In this document: positions 1 to 11,095 of the stretch, piece after piece | Position numbering within the stretch: the stretch's first letter is position 1 | Layout: each line of letters opens with the position of its first letter | Assembly (NCBI RefSeq): GCF_024489055.1 | Contig: NC_090228.1 | Coordinates: 1,595,199 to 1,659,198, forward strand | Length of the DNA: 64,000 bases | From: Chanodichthys erythropterus | Lineage: Eukaryota; Chordata; Actinopteri; Cypriniformes; Xenocyprididae | Direction: 5' to 3' | Notes under the pieces: generated by a model | What the model saw: only the letters and a program-made list of their open reading frames with translations | The model's database searches: none | Told to the model about the DNA's origin: nothing | Position numbers and translations under genes: made by a program

Positions 1-187
1 GGGAAAAAAAGAAAACTTACTTGTATAGTTCTATGTAAAGTGGCTTACAAACTCTCTAGTGTTTTTTTAGACATAAATAATCAGCTTTATAATGGTAGTG
101 AATGGGGATAATTCTCATTTTTGGGTGAATTATCCCTTTAATATCAAAAGTTGTATCTGTTAATATCTCTCTCACACACACACACAC

Positions 188-391
188 CTCCATGCCTAGA
201 CGGATGTCTTCCAGTACGCCGTCCACCACATGAATGCCCACGTCCTCCTGATACGCCACCAGTCCGGCCAGCAGGTTGGCCACGCAGTGGATGCTGTTGT
301 ATTTGACGTTCCAGATGTTGACCATACAGCAGATCAGGTAACTCTTAACATCAGCATCATGCCAGGGCAACTTTCTCATCTGCCTCAACAC
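188..391 (-). CDS. upf2: upf2 exon 13: MIF4G-3, last exon inside the window
   Basis: 204 bp, residues 779-846: VLRQMRKLPWHDADVKSYLI, then the NIWNVKYNSIHCVANLLAG segment, ending EDIRLGMEV. Acceptor GTCTGTAG, donor GAG|GTGTGTGTG inside a CA/GT microsatellite. The protein continues beyond the left edge. Confidence 0.95.
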
Positions 392-1328
392 CTACAGACA
401 CACAGATATGAGAGTGTGACGCACCGGGAGCTGATCATACGAACGTCACAACACACGTGACTGTATTCTGTAACATGCAAAGGCCTATTTTGTGTAATGC
501 AGAGTTACCAAACTTCATAAGTCAAGAAGCTTCTAGTATACACACACACCACGGACGTGATACCCATAGTGCAATCCAACCTATATGTGACGCACCTTCT
601 CAGTGGTGACCTTGGACAGGTCTTTGTAGAGGAGTTTGCGGATGTACTCCTGCAGCGGGGGTCTCTTCCTGCGCACCGTCTTCTCCATCGGCGGAGGGTT
701 ACAGTAGTAATAGGCGTTCTCCACCATGGTCACGTAACGCACATCCAGATGCTGAGCCTGTTTCTTACGCATCATTTGCTCCTGAAAACACAGACATGTG
801 CAACAGTGTCAGTTAGAGCTGCACTGATAAATTGAGAATCACAATTTTGATCAAGATCAAGAGTCTGAATAGACATCTAAACAGAATAACGTGTAATTTA
901 CTGGAAGTTATATTTAAATTATTTAATTAATTTGAATTAATTATTTTAAAAAAGAATAAATTGGTGTGAATGAATGATTCAGTGACTCACTCGTAAAGAC
1001 TTCACTTCTTTTCATTACTGGATAAATCAGCATTTTTGAACAAATCTCTGATTGACATTGAAAAGTTGATTTGCTCTATTTTGATTGCTACTGTAGACAT
1101 CAGTGTTTATATCTGAACTATAAACTTTTATCCCAGTACTTCTGTGTTCATCTGAACTATTGTAAGACAGAAATAATGATACTGTGTGTTTGAAAAGACG
1201 TGAGGACGGACCAGTAAGACGCTTGTGCGCAGGTGAGAGTCCGGTGAACGGAAGAGGAAGCGTCCACAGGTCTCCAGCAGTGTGCAGGCCATCTCGATAT
1301 GATGATGAGAGAAATCAGACAGCAGCAT

Positions 1329-1368
<40 letters not shown>

Positions 1369-2920
1369 TGATACCAACAAAAAAATAAATATAAATCAGC
1401 TGTCAGTGCCATTTTCATCACATGAACTTCAGAATCAAAACCAAGTATAATGATTTTGAACCGATGCTATTTTAGTATTATTTATATACTATTTTATTCA
1501 TTAATATTTTGAAGTAGGTTTTTATTTTCAATTCATTTTAATTTTTGTAATTTTTTTGTCTTTGTCATTTTTATTCAGGTTTTTTTTTAATTTCTATATA
1601 GCTTTAATTTATTTAAATTCCAGTTTTAGTCATTTTAATACATCAGCTTAAACTTAATTAATTCAGTTTTCTTATTTATTTCATTAACATTTCTAATTTT
1701 GAACATTTCTAAGCAGGGTTTTTATAGTTAACTAAAACGTTAACTGAATAAAATAAAATATACAAAAACATATTTTATTTCAGCTAGTTTCCAAGCGACA
1801 TTTCTCTTTTTCATTTAGTTTAACTTGATGTACTAAAATAACTAAAACTGAAATAAAAATTAATAAAAATCATATAGACATTTTTTTCAAAAACACAAAA
1901 AATTACTAAAACTTTAAAATTAAAAAGGAATATATAAAAATGAAAACAAATTCAAAATATTTTAGAAGTAGTTTTAGTTAACAATAACAACACTGTATTA
2001 AAGTAAACATTAAATGAAAACCAATCAAATTAATTTTGGCATTACATTGTTCATCTTAGTAGTGAAGCACTACCTAGTGAGTACACACTGTAGGTGTCAT
2101 CAGATCATCGCGCTCACCTTGAGACAGTGCAGCGTGTCCGTTTTGGAAAACATCTTGAACTTGGCCAACTCCCCGATGAACCTCACCGTCTTATTCTTGG
2201 TCTCGATGTTGATTTGGTCCTTCTTTCTGATCTATAAGACACACACAAACACTCACTTTGATCATGCATTTTAACACATCCTGCTTCTAAAATAGCAGAA
2301 TTCGAGTGTGCACTGTTAGTGGAGAAGGCAACCAAGTGATGCATTGTGACAAGGTCCATTTCAGCATGCTGCCTATGTAGGCCATAGTGAGCGAGGAGCT
2401 TATGAGAAACACTCACATGAAATCTGAAATCTCCTTTGAGCATTGAGCAGAGGTCCTCCGCCACGTCAGACATGCACGGGTGCAGCGTGGCCACCAGACG
2501 GGCGTAGAACGGCAACAGATCCAGCCTGAGTCACAGAGACATAAAAACACTTGATAAGATCACGTCACTGAACGCTTCAGCTCCATCTAGTGTCCACAGC
2601 TACAGATGAGCAGAGAAACACACCTCTGTCTGGGCACTGTGAAGAGAGCGCGAACCAGCTTCCTGCGATTGGACTTGGTGTTCATGTTCATACAGAAGTC
2701 CATAGCAGCCTGAAAACATGTTTGAACACAAAACAGGCACAGCAATGAGAGAAACAACCCATCAGCCCTGATCAAGCGCTGTTATTGTTAACAAACACTA
2801 CTACAAATCATTTTGGCAATTGAAATAAAGCTGAAGTAAAAGTATTACATGAAAAACTAGAACTAAACCGTAATAAAATTACTGAAACTTAAAAACAAAT
2901 GAAAGCAAAATGAAAAAATG

Positions 2921-2996
<76 letters not shown>

Positions 2997-3097
2997 GAAA
3001 AGCTAATTTAAAATTGAATACAATATTCTACATCGTAGAATTGAATCGAATCATTAACATGATGATCGCAATCGAATTGAATCTTGAGACCAGTGAC

Positions 3098-3133
<36 letters not shown>

Positions 3134-6100
3134 TCCATCAGGTCTATTCTGTGTGTGTTTGTACTCTTTACCTTGTCAATCAGGTCTCTGTTGATGCAGT
3201 TTGGCAGCTGCTGGATAAAAGCGTCCACGATGAGTTTGAGATGAGAGCCGGTGCTGGCCTCCTCATCCTCCTGCTCTGTATGCACACACACACATCAACA
3301 TGATCACATGACATCACATTATTTATTAGGCAGAGGCTTTTACGCAAATCGAATCGCATTGCATTCAAGGTATACATGCATTTACTGGGAATCAAACCCA
3401 TGACCTTGGCGTTGCAAGCAGCATGCTCTAGTGATTAAGCTACAGAAATGGCATGACAATTCAAAGACATTTCACCGGGAGACGTGAATGACAATGAGCT
3501 GCACAGATAAATAATTTCAAAATAATGCAATAGACAAAAAATGCAAAATACAGATAAAGTTGGACTAATTCTGAAACGTTCCCTTTACTGCCCTCTGGAG
3601 GTTTTGGAGGTGCATTATGCAGTGTGTTTTATTAAGAATCAAGTGAATGTTTATGGAAAAAAATATGAGATGGGAGGAAAAATAATAAGTTGATGTTTTT
3701 GCATTCTCTCGCAAAATGTTTGTTTTCTCTGCGTTTGTTTGCAAACCTTCATTGTTCGTTTCTCGGAGGAAAGCAAAACTTTTGCAAGAGAAAAAACGTT
3801 TTGCGGCCTTTAGGCGCTCCGTAGTATGTGTGCGAGTACCTTGCTCATCCAGTAACTTTTTGGCCAGTTCTTCATTTTCGGTCTCATCGGTTGCATCCAG
3901 ATCTATCGGGTCGTCCGTGATGTCCAGCGCTTCCAGCTCCATCTCCAACTCCTCAGTGCTGTTTCCCTCTCGCCCCTCTACACACACACAACATACACTA
4001 TTACATACTGTTTCACATGCTACTTTAAAAAGGACTCTTTTACAAAGTCCTGATGTTTTTGGGCTCTACTCTATGTTCATTTTTTCCTCATATTCTCCAT
4101 TGTTGCAGCTCCTCTCTTCCTAGTATTGCTCTGTTTAGTTCCTGTCTCTATGAAGCCCCTCCTTCTGAAAAAGTGCTCTGATTGGTCGGCTGGAGCAGTG
4201 TGTTGCAATTGGTAAAGCACTTTGAGTGTGTTTGGGAAATGCCCCGCCCCTCACCAGTTTTAACACACTACTATCTAACTCAATCAAGTATCACACCCGA
4301 CTTTTCTAAACCATTCCATACCTTTGCTGCTCTGGCTGCTCTTCTCATTGTCCTTGAAGAGAATGGCAGGTACAAATGCCTTCAGATCCACCATGTTCTC
4401 GTAGAAGTTGCGAGCATCCTCGTCCTCCCAGATGCCACCTTCCAGATCATACTCTCCAGGTTTTCCCGGTGTGAAGATATCGATGCCCGGACCGTGTTCT
4501 GCCACACAAAACAACAAATCATGTGCATGCCAAGACAACATCTCTGCACAGAAGAAGTCGTGTCGGCGGTCATACCTTCCTGGACGGTTTTGTCCTGAGG
4601 AAGTTCAGGCATGTTCTCGTCCAGCAGATCGGCCAGAGTTTGAGTGTTTGCCAGCAGCTTCTGGTAAGAGGTGGCGAACTCCTCGTACTGCTTATGTCTG
4701 TCCTCGCTGAGCTCTCCTTTAGAGTGAAGGATGCGCCTACAGAGAGACACAAAACAGGAGCTATGACATCCCTCCATGGCACACGCTATGACTATGACGA
4801 CTTCTGAGAAACCCGGAAATGTGAAAAGCGTCCACAGACAAACCCACCTGTTCTGTCTCTCGATGTTCTGCAGCTCTCGGTGGTCTTTCTTCAGGTGTTT
4901 GGTGAGGGAGGTGAAATATTCTCTCAGCAGATTCTGGAACGGCTGCTGTTTCTCCGCATTGATGATCTGGCTGGGAGGGAACGACAAGCCGAACTTCTCC
5001 GCCGCGTTCTTGACCTTCCGCGGCACCAGCCCGGCGATATCATCTCCGCAGTGCTTGCAGAAGCTGATGATGACGGAAACGTGCGTGTGCGTCTCTCGGT
5101 CGGCGCCGATGATGTTCTTCAGCTGCTCGTAGATGAGCGACAGCCCCTCCTTATCGGTGAACAGGCCCACGATGGTGAGCTCGGCGATGAAGCGCAGGTC
5201 GGTCCGCAGCTTGCTCACGTTGGGCGCCTTCTCCTCCTTCCTGGCCTCGAAGTGTCTCTTCCAGGCGGCCAGCAGCAGCGGTGCGAATTCGGCGTAGCGC
5301 TGGTGGAACAGGGAGCAGAGATGCACGGCGCAGCCCACGTCTGAGATCTTCAGCTTGGCCTCCACCATGGAGCTCACGGCCTCGCCGATGTACTTGCTGA
5401 GGTTGAGCGAGTCGAAGTCTTGCGACAGCGAGCTGCGCTGCTGCTCCGTGAGCGTGCGCAGCTTCTTGACGAAGGCCGTGTTCTTCTTCAGGCTGGAGTC
5501 CAGGCGGCTGAAGAAGGCCTCCTCCGGACGCGTCTCCTGCACATGCTGGTTTTTCGCTCGCAGCTCCTTCCTGCCGTGGTGTCGCTCCCACGCCTCCTGC
5601 TGGAGCTGATCCGCCTCCTCCTTTTCCCTGATAAGACACAAAAAACAAACTGTAATTACAAAGTATCTTATTTTACTACCATTTAGATGTTTTAATGATG
5701 TTGACAAAAGCACATGCAGGGCTCGACATTAAGCCTTGTAAAAAAGATGCTTGTCTGGAAAAAAATGCATTTTTTTGTGGTGCAAATATAATTTATTCTG
5801 AAGCAAAAATATCTCCAAATTTGTGATATTTACCCTGAGGTCATTTTTTTTTACCTTTATAAAGGGCTTTTTTCCCCTAAATGTATGCTTCATCTTTCAG
5901 TTTAAATTCTTAAATTTGATCAATAAATTAAATTATAATAATAAGACACTATAGGGCTGTTGGTCCAAAATGCGGCAGCTAGAGTTCTTACTAGAACCAG
6001 AAAGTATGACCATATTAGCCCAGTTCTTTCAACATTACATTGGCTCCCTATTAAACATCGTATAGATTTTAAAATCTTGCTACTTACTTATAAAGCTCTA

Positions 6101-8890
6101 AATGGTTCAGCTCCCCAGTACCTAAGTGAGCTCTTAATGCATTATAGTCCTTCACGTTTATTGCGATCTCAGAATTTAGGCCAGTTGATAATACCCAGAA
6201 TATCAAAATCAACTGAAGGCGGCAGATCCTTTTCCTATTTAGCACCTAAACTCTGGAACAGTCTTCCTAGCATTGTTCGGGAAGCAGACACACTCTGTCA
6301 GTTTAAATCTTGACTAAAAACACATCTCTTTGCTCTTGCATACACATAACACATTATCAATACATTAACATTTTTCAAATCCGTTAAAGGATTGTTACGC
6401 TGCAATAATTAGGTCGGCCGGAACCGAGAACATTTCCTATAACACTAGATATACCTGTACATCAGAACAAGAATGGCATCTACGCTAATATCTGTCTCTC
6501 TGCTTATCCTGAGGTTTGCCGGGTGCTGGATTCAGGCCGTATCCAGATCAGATGGAGAACCTGTGTCTGGACCTGACTACAACATAGCCCAGGAGACAAT
6601 GGGCCTAAAGATCCAGTTCTGGCTGCATCTATAATTCAGATTTTTAATCCCCGTATCCGCTTACATATATTTATATATAATCGATTTTTAATTTCTATAA
6701 TAAAAATGTATAATTCAGATTTTGATCTCCATATCCATTTACATATATTATATATATCTTCCAAGGGTTTTTTTCCCTCCTAGGACTTTTTTCCCAGTGC
6801 TAGCACGCTGGGTTTTTCTCCTAGGGGTTTTTTTCCACCCCTGGGAGTCAGCCGACATTGGCTTAATGTAGCACCATCTTGTATATGTTACATATTACCA
6901 CGCTTGCTTGTACAGCTTATTTTTAACCACTTCCCTTTTTCTGTGCTTCTAATATGTAAAGCTGCTTTGAACAATTACCAATTGTAAAAGCGCTATATAA
7001 ATAAATTTGACTTGACTTGTTACCAATCAAATTAAATCAAAATTTAAAACTTTTAAATATTTTTTGGGGGGTTATACTTTTAAACATGAAACTAAACCAC
7101 CAGTAGGTGGCAGCAAGTGATCATCTAAATGAGTGAGTCATTGATTCATTCATTCAAATGATTCATTCAATAGGCTGATTCATTCAAGTATGAGGGCCTG
7201 CATCTCAATGTGCATACTATCCATCCTAAATATTATGTGACTAGTAATATTCAATACTATTTAGAGTGGATAGTATGCACATTGGGATGCAGTTGTTTAT
7301 GAATGGGTCATTTAATCTTTTACTCAACCGATTCATTCAAAATGCTGAATCATTCAGTAATGATAGTGCTGCTGTGAGATGCGCTATAATTCTGCTGTGA
7401 TCTCTGTTTGCTATTTCCACTGCTGAAATACAACAAAGACAATATTGGACCTAAAATGTAAGTGACTTAATATTAATTATTTCTTTATTGAACTGTCGTA
7501 TGAAGTTATTTTAATCGTGATGGTATTCAGGAAGATGAGTTGAGGCTGCGCAAGCTTCAACAATGCAACCTTGTTATTATATATTATCATCGACTATCGA
7601 TCGCCACTTAAACTAATGAAATAAAAGGCATTCTTGTGTTTTGGTGATTCCCTAATTATTTTTTTGTCATTGATGTTTTAATCAGGCTAATTATCTGATT
7701 GGGCAAGTAAAACGGTCTTTAACTTAACTTGCTCATTCAAAAAAATCCAACAGTCCCGGACAAGTGTTAATTGTCATGCTTTCACGGCATGATGTATTCT
7801 AGCAGAATGCAGCTAGAATGACCCTGAAATTCAATATCCGGTGCAAAAATGTCCCTCTATGTGTTTTTGTCTTATATTTCTATAAAAGCAAGCGTGATCT
7901 TTTTCCCAAATATCGGCACAATTGCAAACATGATATTGATTGATTACATTTACAACACTGCTTTTGTTTTTTTTAAAACAACAAAAAATAGTTCCAAACA
8001 AAGCCACGGTTGTGCGTCTCAGTCACAGTGGTTTTCATTCCTGAATGAATCAGCGTTTTTGAACGAATCAGTGATGCAATGATCCTTTCATGAAGACTTG
8101 CTGAATTCAGAACCGCATACTATTTTATTAATACTCGTACTACGTTTACCATATCTGGTAATATAGTAAGAGTTCTGAATTCAGCAACAATCATTTGCTT
8201 CATTTTTGAATGAATCGGTTGAATGAACGATTTAACGACTCACTCGTTAAGACAGTGATTTTCCGCTCCCTACTTGGTGGTTTGGTTTCACATTTAAAGT
8301 ATCAATTCATTTTTTTTCAATTTCAATGGTCAAAATGTTATCCTATAGCATCATTTACGCAATTGTAAATGCAGTGTAAGAGCAGCTTCTGTCACTTCTG
8401 CAGTGCACAAATGGATTTTACTGACACTGATTTCATTTGATTGATAACAGCCTTTAGTGTCTTATAAGTCTTATTGAGTTTAATGAATAAATGTAAGAAT
8501 TTGACAATGAAGATGGAAGCGCTCTTACTTCAGCTGCGCAGCCTCTTCCTCTTTCTGTCGTTTGGCTTCCTCCTCCAGCAGCTTCTTCTCCTGCTCCTCC
8601 TGCTGTCTCTTCTCCTCCTCCTCTTTCTTCCTCTGCTCCTCCTCTGCTTTCTGCTTCTCCTCCTCCTTCTTCTTTCGCTCCTTCTCCTCTTTCTTCCTCT
8701 TCTCCTCCTCAGCCCGTCTCTTCTTATCGTCGGCCGTCTTGCCTCCGTCCTTCTTCCCGCTCATCTTGCTCTCGTCTTTACTCTTCTCGCGGGACGCGGC
8801 GGCCGGTCTGTCGGCGTCTCTGTCCTTGTTGCTGAAGGAGCCCGTCTCTCTCTCCTCCATGTTGACGGACTTCTTGCGTTCAGCAGGCAT
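188..8890 (-). CDS. upf2: Regulator of nonsense transcripts 2 (UPF2), N-terminal 846 residues, 3' end outside window
   Basis: UPF2 is the cytoplasmic scaffold of nonsense-mediated mRNA decay; it bridges UPF3 on the exon junction complex to the helicase UPF1. Twelve coding exons on the minus strand were read from similarity to vertebrate UPF2 and splice sites: 8890-8529, 5627-4848, 4736-4576, 4498-4322, 3977-3840, 3275-3172, 2709-2624, 2525-2417, 2231-2118, 1328-1212, 781-596, 391-188. Their summed length, 2538 bp, stays in frame at every junction and gives 846 codons. Residues about 30-120 are a Lys/Glu-rich coiled coil, about 150-380 the first MIF4G domain, about 440-545 an acidic linker, and about 550-740 the second MIF4G domain; the third begins near 755 and is cut by the window edge. 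Vertebrate UPF2 is about 1270 aa, so the rest of MIF4G-3 and the acidic UPF1-binding tail lie to the left. No frameshift or premature stop was seen. Confidence 0.97.
596..781 (-). CDS. upf2: upf2 exon 12: end of MIF4G-2, start of MIF4G-3
   Basis: 186 bp, residues 717-778: EQMMRKKQAQHLDVRYVTMV, then ENAYYYCNPPPMEK, then RKLLYKDLSKVTTEK. Acceptor GTTTTCAG, donor AAG|GTGCGT. Confidence 0.96.
1212..1328 (-). CDS. upf2: upf2 exon 11: MIF4G-2, weak donor
   Basis: 117 bp, residues 678-716: MLLSDFSHHHIEMACTLLET and then CGRFLFRSPDSHLRTSVLL. The acceptor AG directly abuts a (GT)n tract, which serves as the polypyrimidine region. The donor reads CTG|GTCCGT, a poor match to GTRAGT, but protein homology fixes it because the next exon starts EQMMRKKQ. 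Confidence 0.92.
1331..1364. repeat. (AC)n microsatellite next to upf2 exon 11 acceptor
   Basis: About 16 copies; on the gene strand it is a (GT)n run ending directly in GCAG, the acceptor of exon 11. Confidence 0.93.
1713..2000. repeat. AT-rich element with GTTAACTAAAAC inverted ends
   Basis: TTTATAGTTAACTAAAACG at the left and GTTTTAGTTAACAATAAC at the right are inverse. Similar sequence occurs at 20140-20330, 46445-46545, 47813-48150 and 51540-51935. Confidence 0.62.
2118..2231 (-). CDS. upf2: upf2 exon 10: MIF4G-2
   Basis: 114 bp, residues 640-677: IRKKDQINIETKNKTVRFIG and then ELAKFKMFSKTDTLHCLK. Acceptor TCTTATAG, donor AAG|GTGAGC. Confidence 0.95.
2417..2525 (-). CDS. upf2: upf2 exon 9: MIF4G-2
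   Basis: 109 bp, residues 603-639: LDLLPFYARLVATLHPCMSD and then VAEDLCSMLKGDFRFH. Acceptor TGACTCAG, donor CAT|GTGAGT; phase 0 at the end. Confidence 0.95.
2624..2709 (-). CDS. upf2: upf2 exon 8: MIF4G-2
   Basis: 86 bp, residues 575-603: AAMDFCMNMNTKSNRRKLVR and then ALFTVPRQR. Acceptor GTTTTCAG, donor CAGAG|GTGTGT. Confidence 0.95.
2922..2991. repeat. (TA)n microsatellite
   Basis: About 33 TA copies in the upf2 intron between exons 7 and 8. Confidence 0.95.
3100..3131. repeat. (TG)n microsatellite
   Basis: About 16 copies beside upf2 exon 7. Confidence 0.93.
3172..3275 (-). CDS. upf2: upf2 exon 7: start of second MIF4G domain
   Basis: 104 bp, residues 540-574: EQEDEEASTGSHLKLIVDAF and then QQLPNCINRDLIDK. 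Acceptor GCATACAG, donor AAG|GTAAAG. A (TG)n tract (3100-3131) lies about 40 bp downstream in the intron. Confidence 0.95.
3320..3449 (-). mobile_element. tRNA-derived SINE with L2-like tail (partial)
   Basis: Read on the minus strand, it has an A-box-like TAGCTTAATCACTAGAGCAT, a B-box-like GGTTTGATTCCCAG, and a tail related to 58600-58765 (CTTGAATGCAATG..., AAAAGCCTCTGCC). It lies in an upf2 intron. Confidence 0.65.
3840..3977 (-). CDS. upf2: upf2 exon 6: acidic linker
   Basis: 138 bp, residues 494-540. The peptide is strongly acidic and ends ELAKKLLDEQ, matching the acidic linker between MIF4G-1 and MIF4G-2. This is the least conserved part of the protein. Acceptor GTGTGTAG, donor CAAG|GTACTC. 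Confidence 0.92.
4020..4295. repeat. Dispersed repeat with CTCTGATTGGTCGGCTGGAG
   Basis: The same phrase, with GAAGCCCCTCCTTCT before it and AATGCCCCGCCCCT after it, occurs at 21900-22090 and, inverted, at 49390-49660. It lies between upf2 exons 5 and 6. Confidence 0.68.
4322..4498 (-). CDS. upf2: upf2 exon 5: linker after MIF4G-1
   Basis: 177 bp, residues 435-494. It encodes HGPGIDIFTPGKPGEYDLEG followed by the IWEDEDARNFYENMVDLK segment, nearly identical to other vertebrates. Acceptor TGTGGCAG, donor AAAG|GTATGG. Confidence 0.95.
4576..4736 (-). CDS. upf2: upf2 exon 4
   Basis: 161 bp, residues 381-435. It reads RILHSKGELSEDRHKQYEEF and then a stretch ending DENMPELPQDKT, as in vertebrate UPF2. 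Acceptor CTCTGTAG, donor GAAG|GTATGA. Confidence 0.95.
4848..5627 (-). CDS. upf2: upf2 exon 3: first MIF4G domain
   Basis: 780 bp, residues 121-381. It contains the conserved segments WERHHGRKELRAKNQ, FFSRLDSSLKKNTAFVKKL, LNLSKYIGEAVSSMVEAK and HVSVIISFCKHCGDDIAGL. Acceptor TTATCAG|GG, donor CAG|GTGGGT. It is much more GC-rich than the surrounding introns. Confidence 0.96.
5945..7018 (+). mobile_element. 3' end of an L2/CR1-type LINE (5'-truncated, dead)
   Basis: A reading frame at 5960-6313 encodes the C-terminal end of a non-LTR reverse transcriptase: QNAAARVLTRTRKYDHISPV, then LSTLHWLPIKHRIDFKILLL and LAPKLWNSLPSIVREADT. The frame is cut by TGA at 6311-6313, where related elements read Arg, consistent with CpG decay; LKTHLFAL follows in the same frame. 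The long 3'UTR ends in a conserved tail (TGCTTTGAACAATTACC, then AAAAGCGCTATATAAATAAA) and a short TTGACTTGACTTG repeat at 7005-7018. It lies antisense in the intron between upf2 exons 2 and 3. Confidence 0.85.
7197..7292. mobile_element. Hairpin MITE of about 95 bp
   Basis: TGCATCTCAATGTGCATACT at the left pairs with AGTATGCACATTGGGATGCA at the right. In the upf2 intron between exons 2 and 3. Confidence 0.72.
8097..8186. repeat. Inverted repeat with TTGCTGAATTCAGAAC arms
   Basis: TTGCTGAATTCAGAAC at 8097 and GTTCTGAATTCAGCAA ending near 8186 are exact reverse complements and probably mark a small MITE. Same intron as above. Confidence 0.65.
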
Positions 8891-8897
8891 GCTGCTA
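8529..8897 (-). CDS. upf2: upf2 exon 2: start codon and basic/acidic coiled coil
   Basis: The acceptor is TTTTGCAG before base 8897 and the ATG is at 8890-8888. It encodes residues 1-121, beginning MPAERKKSVNMEERETG, then a long run of Lys, Glu, Arg and Gln that forms a single charged helix. The donor is AA|GTAAGAG, splitting a Lys codon. The coding strand is almost pure purine over 8560-8730. Confidence 0.95.
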
Positions 8898-9112
8898 CTG
8901 CAAAACATGACAATACTTCAAATTAAACAATATCTGATAATAATTGCAAAAGAAAAAAATTCAAGCACTAGGATACTGCACTTTAAATGGCATAATGTTT
9001 TAAAAAGTATTTTGCACTTTTAAACAAATTTTGCATTAAAAAATATACTGTGTATGACATTTTTTTAAAAGGTTTTAGTTAGATTAAAAGTGCAAAAAAA
9101 ATAAATAAATAA

Positions 9113-9116
<4 letters not shown>

Positions 9117-9171
<55 letters not shown>
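9117..9171. repeat. (TA)n microsatellite
   Basis: About 27 TA copies in upf2 intron 1. The surrounding stretch 8930-9560 holds repeated TATTTTGCAC/TTTTGCATT words and no gene. Confidence 0.93.
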
Positions 9172-9174
<3 letters not shown>

Positions 9175-10386
9175 ATTTTGCATACAGCATACTGTTTTTA
9201 AAAATATTTTGCACATTTAATCAAATGTTGCATACAGCAAAAATTTTCTGCATTTATGTTGTTGTTTTTTTTGCACACTTAAAACTTTTGCCCTGTTGTT
9301 TTTTTTTTATTATTTTGCACTTATACTCATTTAATCCAATTTTTGCATTGAAAAATATGCATATGGCATACTGTTTTTTTTAAAGAAAAATATTTTGCAC
9401 TTTTAATCTAATTATAAAACTTGTAATCAAATCATGCATTCAGTATACTGTTTTTTAAGAAAATATATTGCACTTTTAATAAATTTTATTTTTTTTTGCA
9501 TTGAAATGTATATTGTATATGGCATATATACTTATACTTAATATATATATATTAATCCAGTTCATTAGGAGTCATTGAGAATGTCAGTCACTCTGAATAA
9601 CCTGTATGGTTACTACTGCATTATGGGATATGTTAACCCAGTGTGCTCTGGTTGCATACTGCACGCGCTGTCCAGTGCCATGGCTATGCAGGTATTTCAT
9701 ACACAGAAAATCTGCATATAATGCAGAAATACTGACGCAGCCGAGGTCAGGTTCAGTGCCACGCCTCCTCAACCACACCTGTCGGTCATGCTCAGGTGAT
9801 CAGCTGGTACAGGTGTGTTTGATTAGGTAGTGATTAATTAACTCTAAACTCTGCAGTTTTCTTCAGAAGCAGAACTGAACATGTCTGATCTAAAGATGAT
9901 CAGGTTACTGTTGTTCAGATCATAGGGTTCAGATGCACGTGTGGTTCGTATTCAGCAGAACCGATACTCACCCGGAAACAAACACACACATCATAAGTTC
10001 AGCAGCTGACTGTCGTTTAATGACCTAATAAAGTCTCTCAATAACAAACAAACAAACAAAGAAAAACAACTAAAGAACAAACAAATCCACAAACAACAGC
10101 TGCGATTATAAAAAACTCAATAAATGACGTGTGTCACGGTCATCCCAATATATTGTCGCTTTTTCATACGCAGTTCGTTTATGACAAAAACTGAATCATT
10201 TTAATGAAGCGATTGAATGTTTGACTGCGTGTTTATGAATTAGCATTAGCCGTTAGCTTCCGTGAGGCCGCTCGTATATCAAACATAACACGTTTATTCC
10301 GCAAACAGACGGAAATGACAAAAACAAAGAGATTTTCTGTCACTGACGTAAACACAACTGTATTTAGAATTAAATGTCAGTCTTAC

Positions 10387-10450
10387 CTCATGTGCTTGTG
10401 TTAATATTCATAAGTTTGTCTGTAAATGACACGGCGCTCGATAGTTTTCA
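10387..10450 (-). other. upf2: Probable non-coding first exon and promoter area of upf2
   Basis: The first coding exon has an acceptor seven bases before its ATG (TTTTGCAG at 8898-8905), so a 5'UTR exon must lie upstream. A strong donor, GAG|GTAAGA, sits on the minus strand with the exon ending at base 10387. The 5' boundary cannot be read; 10450 is a guess. A few CpGs lie at 10240-10450 but there is no strong CpG island. The position is inferred from the donor alone. Confidence 0.5.
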
Positions 10451-10652
10451 ATATTAGGACCCCTGAATGTGGCGCTCCAAACGTGCCTGATCAAAAAAAA
10501 AAAAAAAAATTATTCATCCCCAAAGAAAAATAAATGTGGTAAAATAAAAATTACGTAACCATATGAATTCCAGTGTTTAACTTAAACTCATGTTATTAAT
10601 GTCAAATGGATGCCAGGTTTATTTCATAGTGTTACTCTAGCCCTCTAGCTTT

Positions 10653-10761
<109 letters not shown>

Positions 10762-11045
10762 GTCATTAATCACCAGAACGATATACGTATATTTATTTTG
10801 TAGAAAAGGTACAAATAAACTATAAAAAATAGTTGTGCATTAGCTTTATTCAAAAACTTTTATTTGCATTTAAAAACAAAGTGTCATAAACCTGAGAAAC
10901 GTCTCGTATGAAAACGTAAAAAAAAAAAAACTGATATTAAACTTACAAAAAATATTAAAACAAATATGTGTACCTATTTTACTGCCACAAAATGTATCTG
11001 TAGCTGTTGTTATATCTGTGGCCTGTAGATGGAGCTATTGGAGCA

Positions 11046-11046
<1 letters not shown>

Positions 11047-11094
<48 letters not shown>
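11047..11094. repeat. (CT)n(CA)n microsatellite
   Basis: About 12 CT copies followed by about 12 CA copies, in the space between fam180a and upf2. Confidence 0.93.

Positions 11095-11095
<1 letters not shown>

Noticed and set aside
4880..5344. Plus-strand frame of 154 aa
   Set aside because: Antisense shadow of upf2 exon 3, open because the exon is GC-rich.
5151..5648. Minus-strand 165-aa frame, Gly/Ala/Arg-rich
   Set aside because: Same strand as upf2 exon 3 but in another frame; the upf2 frame is confirmed by homology.
8474..9023. Plus-strand frames of 150 and 153 aa, rich in Leu or Ser
   Set aside because: They are antisense shadows of the Lys/Glu-rich upf2 exon; low-complexity and not protein-like.
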